A stretch of 64,000 nt of DNA from SIG452 sp045540295 (GCA_045540295.1 JAZQGY010000031.1:62001-126000); one strand, 5' to 3'. Counted from the first letter of the stretch, positions 49,174-57,944 are shown. The notes: a model not told the origin generated them from the letters alone. Translations and numbers: made by a program.

Positions 49174-50502
49174 GTGAATTTAATTTACGGCGTAAAAGAC
49201 AAACCATCATTTGGCAAAACTTTAGTCTTTGCATTCCAACAGCTTTTGGCAATTTTAGCAGCAACCATCGCAGTTCCCTCAATTGTTGGAAACGGCATGT
49301 CCCATTCCGCAGCACTGTTCGGTGCAGGGGTAGGTACTTTGGTATACCTTCTGTTTACCAAATTCAAAAGCCCGGTATTCTTAGGTTCTTCCTTTGCATT
49401 TATCGGCTCTATGTCAGCAGCATTTGCCGGTGCGGCAACCACCGCTGCAGGATACATGGGTCTGATTATCGGTGCGGCATTCGCAGGCTTAGTATATGTA
49501 GTGTTAGCAATCATCGTAAAAATTGCAGGCGTAAAATGGATTAACAAGCTGATGCCTCCCGTGGTTATCGGCCCCACCGTTGCATTAATCGGTCTTTCCT
49601 TAGCAGGCGCTGCAATCAACGACCTGCAGCTTGGCAAAGTAATGGTTGACGGTGTTTCCACCGCTTCTGTTTACGTATGTATCATCTGCGGTCTGGTAAC
49701 CTTGGCAACCGTTATTCTTTGCTCCGTATACGGCAAAAAAATGACCAAAATGATTCCCTTTATCATCGGTATTTTAGCAGGTTACTTAGTGGCAACCGTG
49801 TTCACCTTAATCGGTAATGCAACCGGAAACCCCACTTTGATGGTAATTAACTTCAACGCATTTAACAATATGCAGTGGGTTCCTGATTTCACCTTCCAGA
49901 CTGCTATCAAAGGCATTGGTGACATCACTCCCCAGTACATTGCAACCGTTGCAGTGGCATATCTGCCTGTTGCGTTTGTAGTATTTGCAGAACATATTGC
50001 AGATCATAAAAACTTATCTTCCATTATCGGTTCCGAACTTTTAGAAGAACCCGGTTTACACAGAACTCTGTTAGGTGACGGTATCGGCTCTGTTGCAGGT
50101 GCAATCTTCGGCGGCTGCCCCAACACTACCTACGGCGAATCTGTTGGTTGTGTGGCAATTTCCGGAAATGCTTCTGTTATCACCATTTTTGTTACTGCAA
50201 TTATGGCAATCATTGCATCCTTTATCGCTCCCTTTGTAACCTTCTTGGCAACCATCCCCAACTGTGTAATGGGTGGCGTTTGTATCGCGTTATATGGCTT
50301 TATCGCAGTATCCGGTTTAAAAATGATTCAGCAGGTTGACTTAGGTCAGAACAAAAACCTGTTTGTTGTGGCAACCATTTTAATTACCGGTATCGGCGGT
50401 TTCACCTTAAAATTCGGCGATATCACCATTACCTCCATCGCTTGTGCATTAATCTTAGGTATTTTGGTTAACGTAATGGTATCCGGTAAAAAAGCACAGT
50501 AA
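49174..50502 (+). CDS. uraA: Uracil permease (NCS2 family)
   Basis: Uracil:proton symporter, 442 residues with about 14 hydrophobic segments. Family signatures are FVVFAEHIADHKNLS, the NAT motif region FGGCPNTTYGESVG and IGPTVALIGLSLAG. Start is GTG at 49174 with GGAGG 8 nt upstream. Followed after 16 nt by upp, giving a complete uracil salvage unit: uptake and conversion to UMP. Confidence 0.94.
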   Translation: MNLIYGVKDKPSFGKTLVFAFQQLLAILAATIAVPSIVGNGMSHSAALFGAGVGTLVYLLFTKFKSPVFLGSSFAFIGSMSAAFAGAATTAAGYMGLIIGAAFAGLVYVVLAIIVKIAGVKWINKLMPPVVIGPTVALIGLSLAGAAINDLQLGKVMVDGVSTASVYVCIICGLVTLATVILCSVYGKKMTKMIPFIIGILAGYLVATVFTLIGNATGNPTLMVINFNAFNNMQWVPDFTFQTAIKGIGDITPQYIATVAVAYLPVAFVVFAEHIADHKNLSSIIGSELLEEPGLHRTLLGDGIGSVAGAIFGGCPNTTYGESVGCVAISGNASVITIFVTAIMAIIASFIAPFVTFLATIPNCVMGGVCIALYGFIAVSGLKMIQQVDLGQNKNLFVVATILITGIGGFTLKFGDITITSIACALILGILVNVMVSGKKAQ

Positions 50503-50518
50503 GGAGTGTAGCAAAACC

Positions 50519-51148
50519 ATGAGTAAAGTTACTGTATTTGACCATCCGTTGATTCAGCATAAAACCACAATTCTGCGGCAGACTACCACCACCAACAAAG
50601 AATTTCGTGAGCTGGTGGAAGAAATCACCATGTTGATGTGCTACGAAGCACTCCGTGATTTGCCCTTGGAAGAAGTGGAAATTGAAACTCCCTTAACCCG
50701 CACCAAACAGAAAATGTTAAAAGGTAAAAAAATGGCAATTGTGCCCATTTTACGTGCAGGTCTTGGTATGGTAGAGGGGATGCTTACGTTAATTCCCTCT
50801 GCAAAGGTTGGTCATATTGGGATGTACCGTGACGAGGAAACGATGATTCCCCACGAATACTACTGCAAATTACCCAAAGATATTTCCGAGCGTTTAATCG
50901 TGGTAGTTGACCCCATGCTGGCAACCGGCGGGAGTGCCATTGATGCCATCGGTCAGATTAAATCCTACGGCGGAAAACAGATTAAGTTCCTTTGCTTAAT
51001 TGCTGCTCCCGAAGGAATTGAAGCTCTGTCCAAAGCCCATCCGGATGTAGAAATCTACTGTGCCAATGTAGACGAATGCTTAAACGACCGTTGCTACATT
51101 TTACCCGGCTTAGGGGATGCAGGAGACAGAATCTTCGGCACCAAATAA
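50519..51148 (+). CDS. upp: Uracil phosphoribosyltransferase
   Basis: Makes UMP from uracil and PRPP. 209 residues. PRPP loop: VVVDPMLATGGSAIDAI; uracil-binding region near the C-terminus: CYILPGLGDAGDRIFGTK; also PILRAGLGMVEGM. AAGGAG lies 13 nt before the ATG. It ends at a terminator shared with the convergent MATE gene. Confidence 0.97.
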   Translation: MSKVTVFDHPLIQHKTTILRQTTTTNKEFRELVEEITMLMCYEALRDLPLEEVEIETPLTRTKQKMLKGKKMAIVPILRAGLGMVEGMLTLIPSAKVGHIGMYRDEETMIPHEYYCKLPKDISERLIVVVDPMLATGGSAIDAIGQIKSYGGKQIKFLCLIAAPEGIEALSKAHPDVEIYCANVDECLNDRCYILPGLGDAGDRIFGTK

Positions 51149-51181
51149 TTTTTGCAGTATTTTTCAGTATTTTTTAGTATC

Positions 51182-51215
51182 AAAAAAGGGATTCCTTTAC
51201 GGAATCCCTTTTTTT
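51182..51215. terminator. Bidirectional terminator, upp / MATE
   Basis: AAGGGATTCC-TTTAC-GGAATCCCTT with A and T runs. Confidence 0.92.
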
Positions 51216-52587
51216 ATTGATTTGGTTGATCTTTAGGCAATTTTTTCAAAAAACAAATGGCAACGGGTGTACAGATAAAGAAAGCAATCACGTCGGCAAT
51301 CGCCTGAGAAGACTGAACGCCAAACAAGCCAAAAAAGTGAGTTAAAATCAGCAGAATCGGAATGAACAAAATGCCGCTTCGAAGCATAGATAAAAAGGTG
51401 GCTTTCTTGTTTTCGCCGATACTTTGGAACATCATATTGGCACAGATAGTCATAGGATGAAAAAACAATGCAAGTAACTGCAACTGTAAACTCAGTGTTC
51501 CGATTTCTATCACCGCAGGGTCATTTCGGAACATACCCACCAATTGATTGGAAAAAACCAAACCAATCACCACACACACGCCAAGAAGCACCTCTCCCGC
51601 CCATAAGGTAAAATAGAAAGCCTTTTTCACTCTGGAATAAATTTTGGCGCCATAGTTAAAGGATGCCACCGGTTGGAAGCCCTGTCCGATTCCCAGTCCC
51701 ACAGCAAAGATAAAGAAGGTGATTTTATTCACAATAGACATTGCCGCAACGGCAGCATCTCCGCCAACACCACCTGCCAAAAGATTTAACGTCATGGTGG
51801 CAACACTGGTTAACCCCTGTCTGCAAAAGCTGGGAAAGCCGGTTGCCATAATCTGAAAAATTCCTTTGGGATGTTCTTTGGCAAGTTTCAAACTGAGTTT
51901 ACTGAGAGTTTTTCCCCGTAAAAACATGGAAAGTAAAATGAAAAATCCAATCATTTGGGAAATGGCGGTGGCAAGACCTGCCCCGGCAACTCCCATCTTA
52001 CAGCCAAAAATCAGAATCGGGTCTCCAATCATATTTAAAACGCCGCCGATGGTGAGTCCAATCATGGCAAACAGCGCTTTCCCCTCATAACGCAAAATAT
52101 TATTTAAGGCAAAGCTTGCCATGGTAAAAGGAGTAGCAATCAGGATATAAATGCCGTAATCTTTGGCATAGGGAAGAATGGTTTCGGTGCTTCCTAAGAT
52201 TCGCATCATAGGTTCTAAAAAAATAAGTCCCAATACGCCGATGAGCATCCCTACCAAAAGGCAGGCAAAAATGCTTAATGATGCAAACACGCCGGCACTG
52301 TGAGAATCTTTTTGCCCCAGCTTTCTGGCAATAATACTTCCTGCCCCGTGGCCAAACATAAAGCCGAACGCCTGAATAATCGCCATCAGCCCGAATACCA
52401 CGCCTACCGCACCGCTGGCGCTGGTGCCAAGGGTACTCACAAAATAAGTGTCCGCCATATTATAAATGTTGGTCACCAACATACTGATGGTGGTGGGAAT
52501 CCCTAAGCTGATAACCAGTTTCGGAATCGGCCATGTAGTCATTTTTTCATATTGAGATACTGCAGTATTTTGTACCATCTCGTCCAT
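51214..52587 (-). CDS. MATE family efflux transporter
   Basis: Sodium- or proton-driven multidrug exporter, 457 residues with twelve hydrophobic segments in two similar halves. Landmarks: LVISLGIPTTISMLVTNIYN, FGLMAIIQAFGFMFGHGAGS and the second-half NYGAKIYSRVKKAF. Substrate unknown. A single gene, its stop overlapped by the shared terminator with upp. Weak ribosome site (GGAAAAG). Confidence 0.9.
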   Translation of the reverse strand: MDEMVQNTAVSQYEKMTTWPIPKLVISLGIPTTISMLVTNIYNMADTYFVSTLGTSASGAVGVVFGLMAIIQAFGFMFGHGAGSIIARKLGQKDSHSAGVFASLSIFACLLVGMLIGVLGLIFLEPMMRILGSTETILPYAKDYGIYILIATPFTMASFALNNILRYEGKALFAMIGLTIGGVLNMIGDPILIFGCKMGVAGAGLATAISQMIGFFILLSMFLRGKTLSKLSLKLAKEHPKGIFQIMATGFPSFCRQGLTSVATMTLNLLAGGVGGDAAVAAMSIVNKITFFIFAVGLGIGQGFQPVASFNYGAKIYSRVKKAFYFTLWAGEVLLGVCVVIGLVFSNQLVGMFRNDPAVIEIGTLSLQLQLLALFFHPMTICANMMFQSIGENKKATFLSMLRSGILFIPILLILTHFFGLFGVQSSQAIADVIAFFICTPVAICFLKKLPKDQPNQ

Positions 52588-52691
52588 CTCTTTTCCGTAA
52601 AATCTTTTTATAATATATCATATTTTATCAAATTTTGCAAGTAGAGAAGATGCTTAAAAATCAAGTGCTCTAAAAATTTTTCAGGATAAAG

Positions 52692-52727
52692 AAAAAACCG
52701 CTGAAATCCGAAGATTTCAGCGGTTTG
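52692..52727 (-). terminator. Terminator beyond family-2 copy B
   Basis: AACCGCTGAAATC-CGAA-GATTTCAGCGGTT, a 13-bp stem with a T-run on the minus strand. It closes any transcript that reads through the repeat. Confidence 0.85.
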
Positions 52728-52742
52728 GTGAGAAAAATTCAA

Positions 52743-52920
52743 ATCGATATGCAAACTGTGTTTGCTCGATATATTTCCTTCGGAAATTCGATATGTTTTC
52801 GCTTTGCTCAAAACTCGATATGATATAAATCTCGTTGCCACAAGGCAACATATCGAGTGCTTTCGCACATATCGAGTCATTTATGACATATCGAAAATCT
52901 CGTAAGAGATTTATATCGAT
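52743..52920 (-). repeat. Family-2 structured repeat, copy B
   Basis: 178-bp counterpart of copy A, on the opposite strand and again directly after a tRNA terminator. Bounded by ATCGAT. Read on the minus strand: AAATCTC-TTAC-GAGATTT (same), GTCA-TAAA-TGAC, GTGC-GAAA-GCAC, GTTGCC-TTGT-GGCAAC, a GC-AAA-GC hairpin with GA/GA mismatches, ATTTCC-GAA-GGAAAT, and GCAAAC-ACA-GTTTGC, joined by CGATAT or ATATCG. The rest of the gap 52588-52952 is AT-rich apart from the two terminators. Confidence 0.82.
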
Positions 52921-52951
52921 AAAAAAAGCACTTCTTTCGAAGTGCTTTTTT
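52921..52951 (-). terminator. Terminator of minus-strand tRNA cluster
   Basis: AAGCACTTC-TTTC-GAAGTGCTT with A/T runs. Confidence 0.9.
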
Positions 52952-52952
52952 C

Positions 52953-53028
52953 TGGTGAGCCATCGGCGATTCGAACGCCGGACAACTTGATTAAAAGTCA
53001 AGTGCTCTACCGACTGAGCTAATGGCCC
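52953..53028 (-). tRNA. tRNA-Lys (TTT)
   Basis: Minus strand: acceptor GGGCCAT with ATGGCTC, anticodon loop CTTTTAA, encoded CCA. Confidence 0.97.
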
Positions 53029-53034
53029 ATATAT

Positions 53035-53110
53035 TGGCTGGGATAGCTGGACTCGAACCAGCGAATGCAGGAGTCAAAGTCCTGTGCCTTACCGACTTGG
53101 CGATATCCCA
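53035..53110 (-). tRNA. tRNA-Gln (TTG)
   Basis: Minus strand: acceptor TGGGATA with TATCCCA, anticodon TTG in GGACTTTGACTCC, encoded CCA. Confidence 0.97.
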
Positions 53111-53128
53111 TCATATCAAAAAATATAA

Positions 53129-53206
53129 TGGGGTGGATAATCGGATTCGAACCGATGACCCCCAGAGCCACAATCTGGTGCTCTAACCAACTGAGCTATA
53201 CCCACC
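53129..53206 (-). tRNA. tRNA-His (GTG)
   Basis: Minus strand: acceptor GTGGGTA with TATCCAC, anticodon GTG. Position 53206 gives the G-1 that pairs with C73, the histidine identity feature; CCA is encoded. Confidence 0.96.
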
Positions 53207-53219
53207 GTAAGAAATAAAG

Positions 53220-53296
53220 TGGCGCGCCTGAAGAGATTCGAACTCCTGGCCTACTGCTTAGAAGGCAGTTGCTCTATCCGGCTGAGCTACAGGCGC
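53220..53296 (-). tRNA. tRNA-Arg (TCT)
   Basis: Minus strand: acceptor GCGCCTG with CAGGCGC, loop CTTCTAA with anticodon TCT, encoded CCA. Confidence 0.96.
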
Positions 53297-53304
53297 ATAA
53301 ATGA

Positions 53305-53378
53305 TGGAGCGGGTGATGGGAATCGAACCCACACAATCAGCTTGGAAGGCTGAGATTCTACCATTGAACTACACCCGC
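53305..53378 (-). tRNA. tRNA-Gly (TCC)
   Basis: Minus strand: acceptor GCGGGTG with CACCCGC-type end, loop CTTCCAA with anticodon TCC, encoded CCA. It is the first tRNA of the cluster. Confidence 0.96.
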
Positions 53379-53454
53379 ATCGGATACAACATTATGTTGG
53401 ATTCAAGCATCGGGCAGCCTACATTCACTGTTTAGACCCCTTAAGTGCTTGACT

Positions 53455-53483
53455 ATTATATCAAACAATTTTCGATTTGTCAA
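53455..53483 (-). promoter_or_regulatory. Promoter of minus-strand tRNA cluster
   Basis: Minus strand TTGACA, 17 nt and TATAAT, the full consensus expected of a stable-RNA promoter. Confidence 0.92.
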
Positions 53484-53611
53484 TACTTTTTTTGGATTTT
53501 TTGGAATTTTTTTAAAAATATTTTAAAATTACTAAAAATCAAGATAAAACAAGGAGTTTTGCACCTTTTTTGATAACTCGCTTCGTCTGATTCTAACCAA
53601 ATTTTTAAAAA

Positions 53612-54370
53612 TTATAACCGAACAGGGATACCTTTTTCTTTCATAGATTCTTTCACCTGGCGGATGGTTAATTCTTTAAAGTGAAACAAAGATGCTGCCA
53701 ATACCGCATCAGCGTGTCCCTCTAATACCGCATCGGAAAAATGAGACAATGCTCCCGCACCGCCGGAAGCGATCACCGGAATTTTTAAGGCATCGGAAAT
53801 CTGACGGGTTAATTCTAAATCATAGCCTGCTTTAGTGCCGTCCGCATCCATACTGGTGAGTAAAATTTCTCCTGCACCGAGCTGTTCACAACGGATTGCC
53901 CATTCGATTGCATCAATCCCCGTATCGTTTCTGCCGCCGTGGGTAAAAATGTTGAAACCACCGTCATCCCGGCGTTTGGCATCAATGGCAACTACCACAC
54001 ACTGAGAACCGAACTTTTCTGCTGCCTCGGTGATGAGAGTGGGATTATGGATTGCCGCAGTATTCACAGACACCTTATCTGCCCCTGCCAATAGCAATTC
54101 ACGAAAATTCTCTGCCTTTCGGATTCCACCGCCAACGGTGAAGGGGATGAACACATTTTCTGCCACACTTCTTACCATATCCACGGTGGTTTTTCTGTTG
54201 TCAGAGGATGCGGTGATATCTAAAAATACCAGCTCATCTGCCCCTTCCCTGTCGTAAGCACGGGCACACTGCACCGGGTCTCCTGCATCAATTAAATTTA
54301 CAAAGTTCACTCCCTTTACCACTCTGCCGTTTGCCACATCCAGGCAAGGGATCACACGTTTTGTCAACAT
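53612..54370 (-). CDS. hisF: Imidazole glycerol phosphate synthase subunit HisF
   Basis: Cyclase subunit of the HisF-HisH enzyme, which builds the imidazole ring and releases AICAR. 252 residues, a TIM barrel with RVIPCLDVANGRVVKGVNF, TVGGGIRKAENFR, KVSVNTAAI, GAGEILLTSMDADGTKAGYD and VIASGGAGA. The catalytic Asp residues (CLD and SMDADGT) are present. It is the last gene of a DUF1385-prmC-NUDIX-hisF run; hisH is not in the window. Confidence 0.95.
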   Translation of the reverse strand: MLTKRVIPCLDVANGRVVKGVNFVNLIDAGDPVQCARAYDREGADELVFLDITASSDNRKTTVDMVRSVAENVFIPFTVGGGIRKAENFRELLLAGADKVSVNTAAIHNPTLITEAAEKFGSQCVVVAIDAKRRDDGGFNIFTHGGRNDTGIDAIEWAIRCEQLGAGEILLTSMDADGTKAGYDLELTRQISDALKIPVIASGGAGALSHFSDAVLEGHADAVLAASLFHFKELTIRQVKESMKEKGIPVRL

Positions 54371-54383
54371 TGTTTTTTACCTC

Positions 54384-54923
54384 TTACTGTTGGGATAAAT
54401 AGCGGGATAGCTTTAAGATTGCAACCACGGTTTTGGCATCCTTGATTTCGTTTTGGTCAACCAATCGAAGAAGCTCCTCTAATGTGAAAAACTCCACATC
54501 TAAAAATTCGTCATCATCTAAGTGCTGCTCCCCTTTGGTCAAACCTTGGGCATAATAAATATGCAAAGTTTCGGTCAAAAATCCAACGGAAGGATACAAC
54601 GCTCCAAAGTATAGATATTCTTTTGCAAAAAAACCGGTTTCTTCCAGGAATTCCCGCTTGCCACATTCCAAATGATCTTCCCCATAGTTTAGTTTCCCTG
54701 CAGGCACTTCCAAAAGTGCTCTGCCAAAGGGAACTCGAAACTGACGAACCATGGGGATTTTGCCGTCATCAGTCACACCAATCACACAAACACCTCCGGG
54801 ATGCTCCACGATTTCACGGCTGGCTAAGCTACCGTCTTCCAATTCCACGGTATCCTCCCGAAGGTTAATGATTCTGCCTTTGAAATGCAGTTTGCTGTCT
54901 ACGGTTTTTTCGGTTAATTTCAT
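54384..54923 (-). CDS. NUDIX hydrolase (ADP-ribose pyrophosphatase type)
   Basis: 179 residues. The Nudix box is GKLNYGEDHLECGKREFLEETGF, read as GKLNYGEDHLEC then GKREFLEETGF, fitting G-x5-E-x7-REUxEExGU closely. The upstream strand VRQFRVPFGRALLEVPAG is typical of ADP-ribose pyrophosphatases (NudF-like). AAAAGGAG precedes the ATG. It starts one base after the prmC stop, so the two are coupled, and lies 13 nt before hisF. Confidence 0.88.
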   Translation of the reverse strand: MKLTEKTVDSKLHFKGRIINLREDTVELEDGSLASREIVEHPGGVCVIGVTDDGKIPMVRQFRVPFGRALLEVPAGKLNYGEDHLECGKREFLEETGFFAKEYLYFGALYPSVGFLTETLHIYYAQGLTKGEQHLDDDEFLDVEFFTLEELLRLVDQNEIKDAKTVVAILKLSRYLSQQ

Positions 54924-55748
54924 TTAAAAAACTCCTTTTTTCACCAGAACCACCCGTTCCACACCGAAATAATCGGAAATGATTTCGGGTTTTCCCAAAT
55001 CAGAAAAGATCTCTGCTACCAAAAGATGCTGGTTAATGCCCACCTCTGCTGCGAGAATACCGTTATCGGCAAGGGATTCCTTTGCCAAAGAAACCAGGCG
55101 ACGGTAAAACAGCAGCCCGTCACCACCGTCAGTTAAAGCCATATGAGGTTCATAATCCACCACATCAGTCATCAGATATTCCATATCCGACAAGGGAATA
55201 TAGGGTGGATTGGACACGATAACATCATAGGTTTTGGGCAAGGTTTCTGCCAGAATATCTTTCTGATATACGGTAACATTTGCCCCCAATGCTTCTGCAT
55301 TTTGTCTGGAAACGGCAACAGCCTCAGAAGACAGCTCGTATAAATCTACGGGATTTTTAGATTCTAATGCCAGAGTAATACCGATGCAACCGGAACCGGA
55401 GCATACATCCGCAATTCTTTTCGGTTCTTTTGGTAATTTTTCCAACACGGCAGAAACTAAATTTTCGGTTTCGGGACGGGGTATCAAAACTCCTTCCCCA
55501 ACGAGAAAATTACGGGAAAAAAACTCCTTTTTTCCCGTAATATAGGAAAGAGGCTTGCCCTCTTTTCGTTCTTTGACCAAACCCAAATACTCCTCCCGGA
55601 TATCTTCGGCAGAATCACCGAGATATAAAGGAAGTTTGCCAAAATCAATCTTCAGAAGATGTTCTAAAATAGCACGGGCATCCGTTTTGGGAGATTCCCC
55701 TCCCGAAAGCAACGAAATACCCTGCTCATATAATTCTTTTACTGTCAT
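54924..55748 (-). CDS. prmC: Release factor glutamine methyltransferase PrmC
   Basis: Methylates the GGQ glutamine of peptide-chain release factors. 274 residues: an N-terminal helical domain and a SAM domain with IADVCSGSGCIGITLAL and the catalytic NPPY (DVIVSNPPYIPL). ATG 55748 is preferred, with GGA about 6 nt upstream; a GTG six codons earlier lies across the DUF1385 stop. prfA is not adjacent, but the DUF1385-prmC pairing is common in Clostridia. Confidence 0.93.
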   Translation of the reverse strand: MTVKELYEQGISLLSGGESPKTDARAILEHLLKIDFGKLPLYLGDSAEDIREEYLGLVKERKEGKPLSYITGKKEFFSRNFLVGEGVLIPRPETENLVSAVLEKLPKEPKRIADVCSGSGCIGITLALESKNPVDLYELSSEAVAVSRQNAEALGANVTVYQKDILAETLPKTYDVIVSNPPYIPLSDMEYLMTDVVDYEPHMALTDGGDGLLFYRRLVSLAKESLADNGILAAEVGINQHLLVAEIFSDLGKPEIISDYFGVERVVLVKKGVF

Positions 55749-55759
55749 TTTTTCCACTT

Positions 55760-56713
55760 TTACCACTTGGTGGATTCGGTTTCATCTTCGGGTAATACGG
55801 CTTTTAAGGCAGCGATTGCCACTTCAATCATAGAATCGTCCGGTTCTCTGGTGGTAAAATGCTGGAGCCAAACACCTGGTTTGGAAAGCATTTTGGTAAA
55901 CCAGTTGGAGCATTTTCCTGCGTATTTAATCAGTTCATAGGAAATCCCGGCAACCACCGGAAGAAGTCCGATTCTCCAGAAAATTTTGCCCCAGAAGTCG
56001 GTAGCAGGTACGAAGAAGAATACCACAACAGACACAATCATAACCAGTACCAAAAAACTGGTACCGCAACGGGGATGAAAACGGGTATGTTTTTTAATAT
56101 TTTCCACAGTTAATTCATCACCGTATTCAAACGCAAAAATGGTTTTATGCTCTGCGCCGTGATACTGGAATACCCGCTGGATGTCTTTCATACGGGAAAT
56201 AAGCAGCATATAGCACACAAACAAAATCATACGGATAGCACCTTCAATTAACACGGAGATGCTTTCGTGCACCTGGGCACCTGCCAGACTGCTCACCCAT
56301 TCCACGGTCAGCTTGGGCAGAATCATAAACAAACCGATTCCAAGCACCAAGGAAAAGAGCACTGAAACATACATCAGGATGTCAAACAGTTTGTCTCCAA
56401 ATTTTTCCATGACCCATTTTTCAAATTTGCTCATCTGTTCGGTGTCATCTTCCAAGTCACATTCCTTGGCAGAAAACATCAAACACTTCACCCCGGTAAA
56501 GAGTGATTCAAAAAATGCCAAAAAACCTCTTAAAATTGGGATTTTATTGAGTTTCCATTTGCGGATAAAGGACTTGTCTTCCTTTTTATCCACCAAAATA
56601 CTGCCGTCTGACTTGCGGATTGCAGTTGCCAAACAGCCGGGTCCTTTCATCATAATGCCCTCGATGACCGCCTGTCCACCAATAGAGGTGGGAGTGCATT
56701 TCTTTTGTTCCAT
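55760..56713 (-). CDS. DUF1385 membrane protein (YqhQ-like)
   Basis: 317 residues, DUF1385 family. Landmarks: SIGGQAVIEGIMMKGPG at the N-terminus, YHGAEHKTIFAFE in the centre and THTRFHPRCGTSFL-type text (KKHTRFHPRCGTSFLVLVMI), which hints at a metal-binding His/Cys set next to membrane segments (about four). Function unknown; usually beside prmC in Clostridia. The ATG at 56713 has AAAGGA about 10 nt upstream; the frame before it, MPIPIFLCDI, has no support. Confidence 0.87.
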   Translation of the reverse strand: MEQKKCTPTSIGGQAVIEGIMMKGPGCLATAIRKSDGSILVDKKEDKSFIRKWKLNKIPILRGFLAFFESLFTGVKCLMFSAKECDLEDDTEQMSKFEKWVMEKFGDKLFDILMYVSVLFSLVLGIGLFMILPKLTVEWVSSLAGAQVHESISVLIEGAIRMILFVCYMLLISRMKDIQRVFQYHGAEHKTIFAFEYGDELTVENIKKHTRFHPRCGTSFLVLVMIVSVVVFFFVPATDFWGKIFWRIGLLPVVAGISYELIKYAGKCSNWFTKMLSKPGVWLQHFTTREPDDSMIEVAIAALKAVLPEDETESTKW

Positions 56714-56847
56714 ATTAAAAATCCTTTCTCTCAATCGAAAGATATCACACAAAAAAATTGGTATTGGCAAGACAAACTCTTACCAATACCAATTATACAG
56801 TATCTTTGTGAAAAAATCAAGAATTTTTCAGTATTTTCGGGATATTC

Positions 56848-57492
56848 TTATTTCTCGTGCTTTCTTGTGCCAACCACAATGCCGTACACCACGCTGGTAA
56901 TGGCAAAAGGAATGAGTAAAATAAGCCATACGATAGATGCCACAGGCGGTAAGAAGAGACTGACAATTCCCAAAATCCCCATAATAACCATAAGCCGTCC
57001 GATAAAGCGGTTTATTTTTCTGGCAGTCTGGGTGTCATAATCATAATGCTTCACATAGTCCAGCTTAGGCTGATAATTTCCCATTACCAAAAAGATTGCA
57101 CTCACAATCAGCATAACAGACACTCGGATATCAATCGCCCAACCCAGACTGTAACCTAAGGTAATCACCTGCAATACAATGCACAGCACCGGAATAATCC
57201 ATTTCACAACATTTTCAAATTTCTTGCGTTCCCCGTGTTTTGCAGAGTTGAAATCGGTAATCACACAGGAAATCGTCTGCAAAATTACCATCATCACAGG
57301 CAGTCCAAACACCGCAAACCACTTGGGCGCAAAATTATCCGGACGATTATACATATCAAAATGGATGGCAATGTTTTCGGGCAAGCTGTTCCACAGTGCT
57401 ACCCCCAATAAAACAGGAAGCAGGGTAATTACCCAACTGAAAAACAAAAACTTCCATCTGATTATTTTGGCTTTTTTAGTACTTTTCATCAT
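56848..57492 (-). CDS. sdpI: SdpI-family membrane immunity-like protein
   Basis: 214 residues with six hydrophobic segments: a DUF1648 part (LPENIAIHFDMYNRPDNFAPK) and a C-terminal SdpI part (RKINRFIGRLMVIMGILGIV). In Bacillus, SdpI protects against the SdpC toxin and also controls the SdpR repressor by tethering it. Here sdpR is directly upstream with an ATGA overlap, but no sdpABC toxin genes are visible. GGGAGG precedes the ATG at 57492. Confidence 0.85.
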   Translation of the reverse strand: MMKSTKKAKIIRWKFLFFSWVITLLPVLLGVALWNSLPENIAIHFDMYNRPDNFAPKWFAVFGLPVMMVILQTISCVITDFNSAKHGERKKFENVVKWIIPVLCIVLQVITLGYSLGWAIDIRVSVMLIVSAIFLVMGNYQPKLDYVKHYDYDTQTARKINRFIGRLMVIMGILGIVSLFLPPVASIVWLILLIPFAITSVVYGIVVGTRKHEK

Positions 57493-57755
57493 TTCTTCCC
57501 TCCCAAACCGTAAATCCAACTGAGCAACTCTTCAAACACAGAGGTGTTTAGCTCATAATAAATAAAATTTTTCTGCTTTTGCTCGCAGATTAAATCTGCA
57601 CTTTTTAGTTTTGACAAATGATAGGAAACCGTTGCACCCGTCAGGTCAAAATGCTCTCCGATTTCTCCTGCAGACTTTCTGCCGTTCTTTAATAATTGCA
57701 GAATATCACGCCGAACCGGGTCAGACAACGCCTTCATGGTTTCGTTCATACCCAT
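57489..57755 (-). CDS. sdpR: ArsR-family autorepressor (SdpR-like)
   Basis: 88-residue winged-helix repressor. The helix-turn-helix is about residues 27-57 (KSAGEIGEHFDLTGATVSYH, then LSKLKSADLI), and the wing reads CEQKQKNFIYYELN. It lacks the cysteine metal site of ArsR/SmtB. The ATG at 57755 follows GAGGTG by 6 nt. Two TTTAGA-N6-TCTAAA palindromes bracket its promoter, so autorepression is very likely. Its stop overlaps the sdpI start. Confidence 0.88.
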   Translation of the reverse strand: MGMNETMKALSDPVRRDILQLLKNGRKSAGEIGEHFDLTGATVSYHLSKLKSADLICEQKQKNFIYYELNTSVFEELLSWIYGLGGKK

Positions 57756-57778
57756 ATGCTGCACCTCGCTTTTTTAGT

Positions 57779-57858
57779 ATTTAGAATTTTATCTAAATAG
57801 ATTGTAGCATACAATATCTCATTTGTCAATACCTATTTAGAAAAAAATCTAAATAGGT
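57779..57858 (-). promoter_or_regulatory. sdpRI promoter with two operators
   Basis: Minus-strand TTGACA (57824-57829), 17 nt, TACAAT (57801-57806). Operator 1 is ATTTAGA-N6-TCTAAAT (57779-57798) at the transcription start; operator 2 is ACCTATTTAGA-AAAAAA-TCTAAATAGGT (57831-57858), upstream of -35. Both share TTTAGA-N6-TCTAAA. Confidence 0.85.
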
Positions 57859-57944
57859 AGAAATTTCCAACAAAAAAAAGGACTGCATCAAACAATCCTT
57901 TTTCCGTATTTTTATGAATCATCTTTTCATTCATCAGGAGATAG

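Noticed and set aside
52608..53001. Minus-strand frames of about 90 residues near the tRNA-Lys gene
   Set aside because: They run through family-2 copy B, a terminator and tRNA-Lys.
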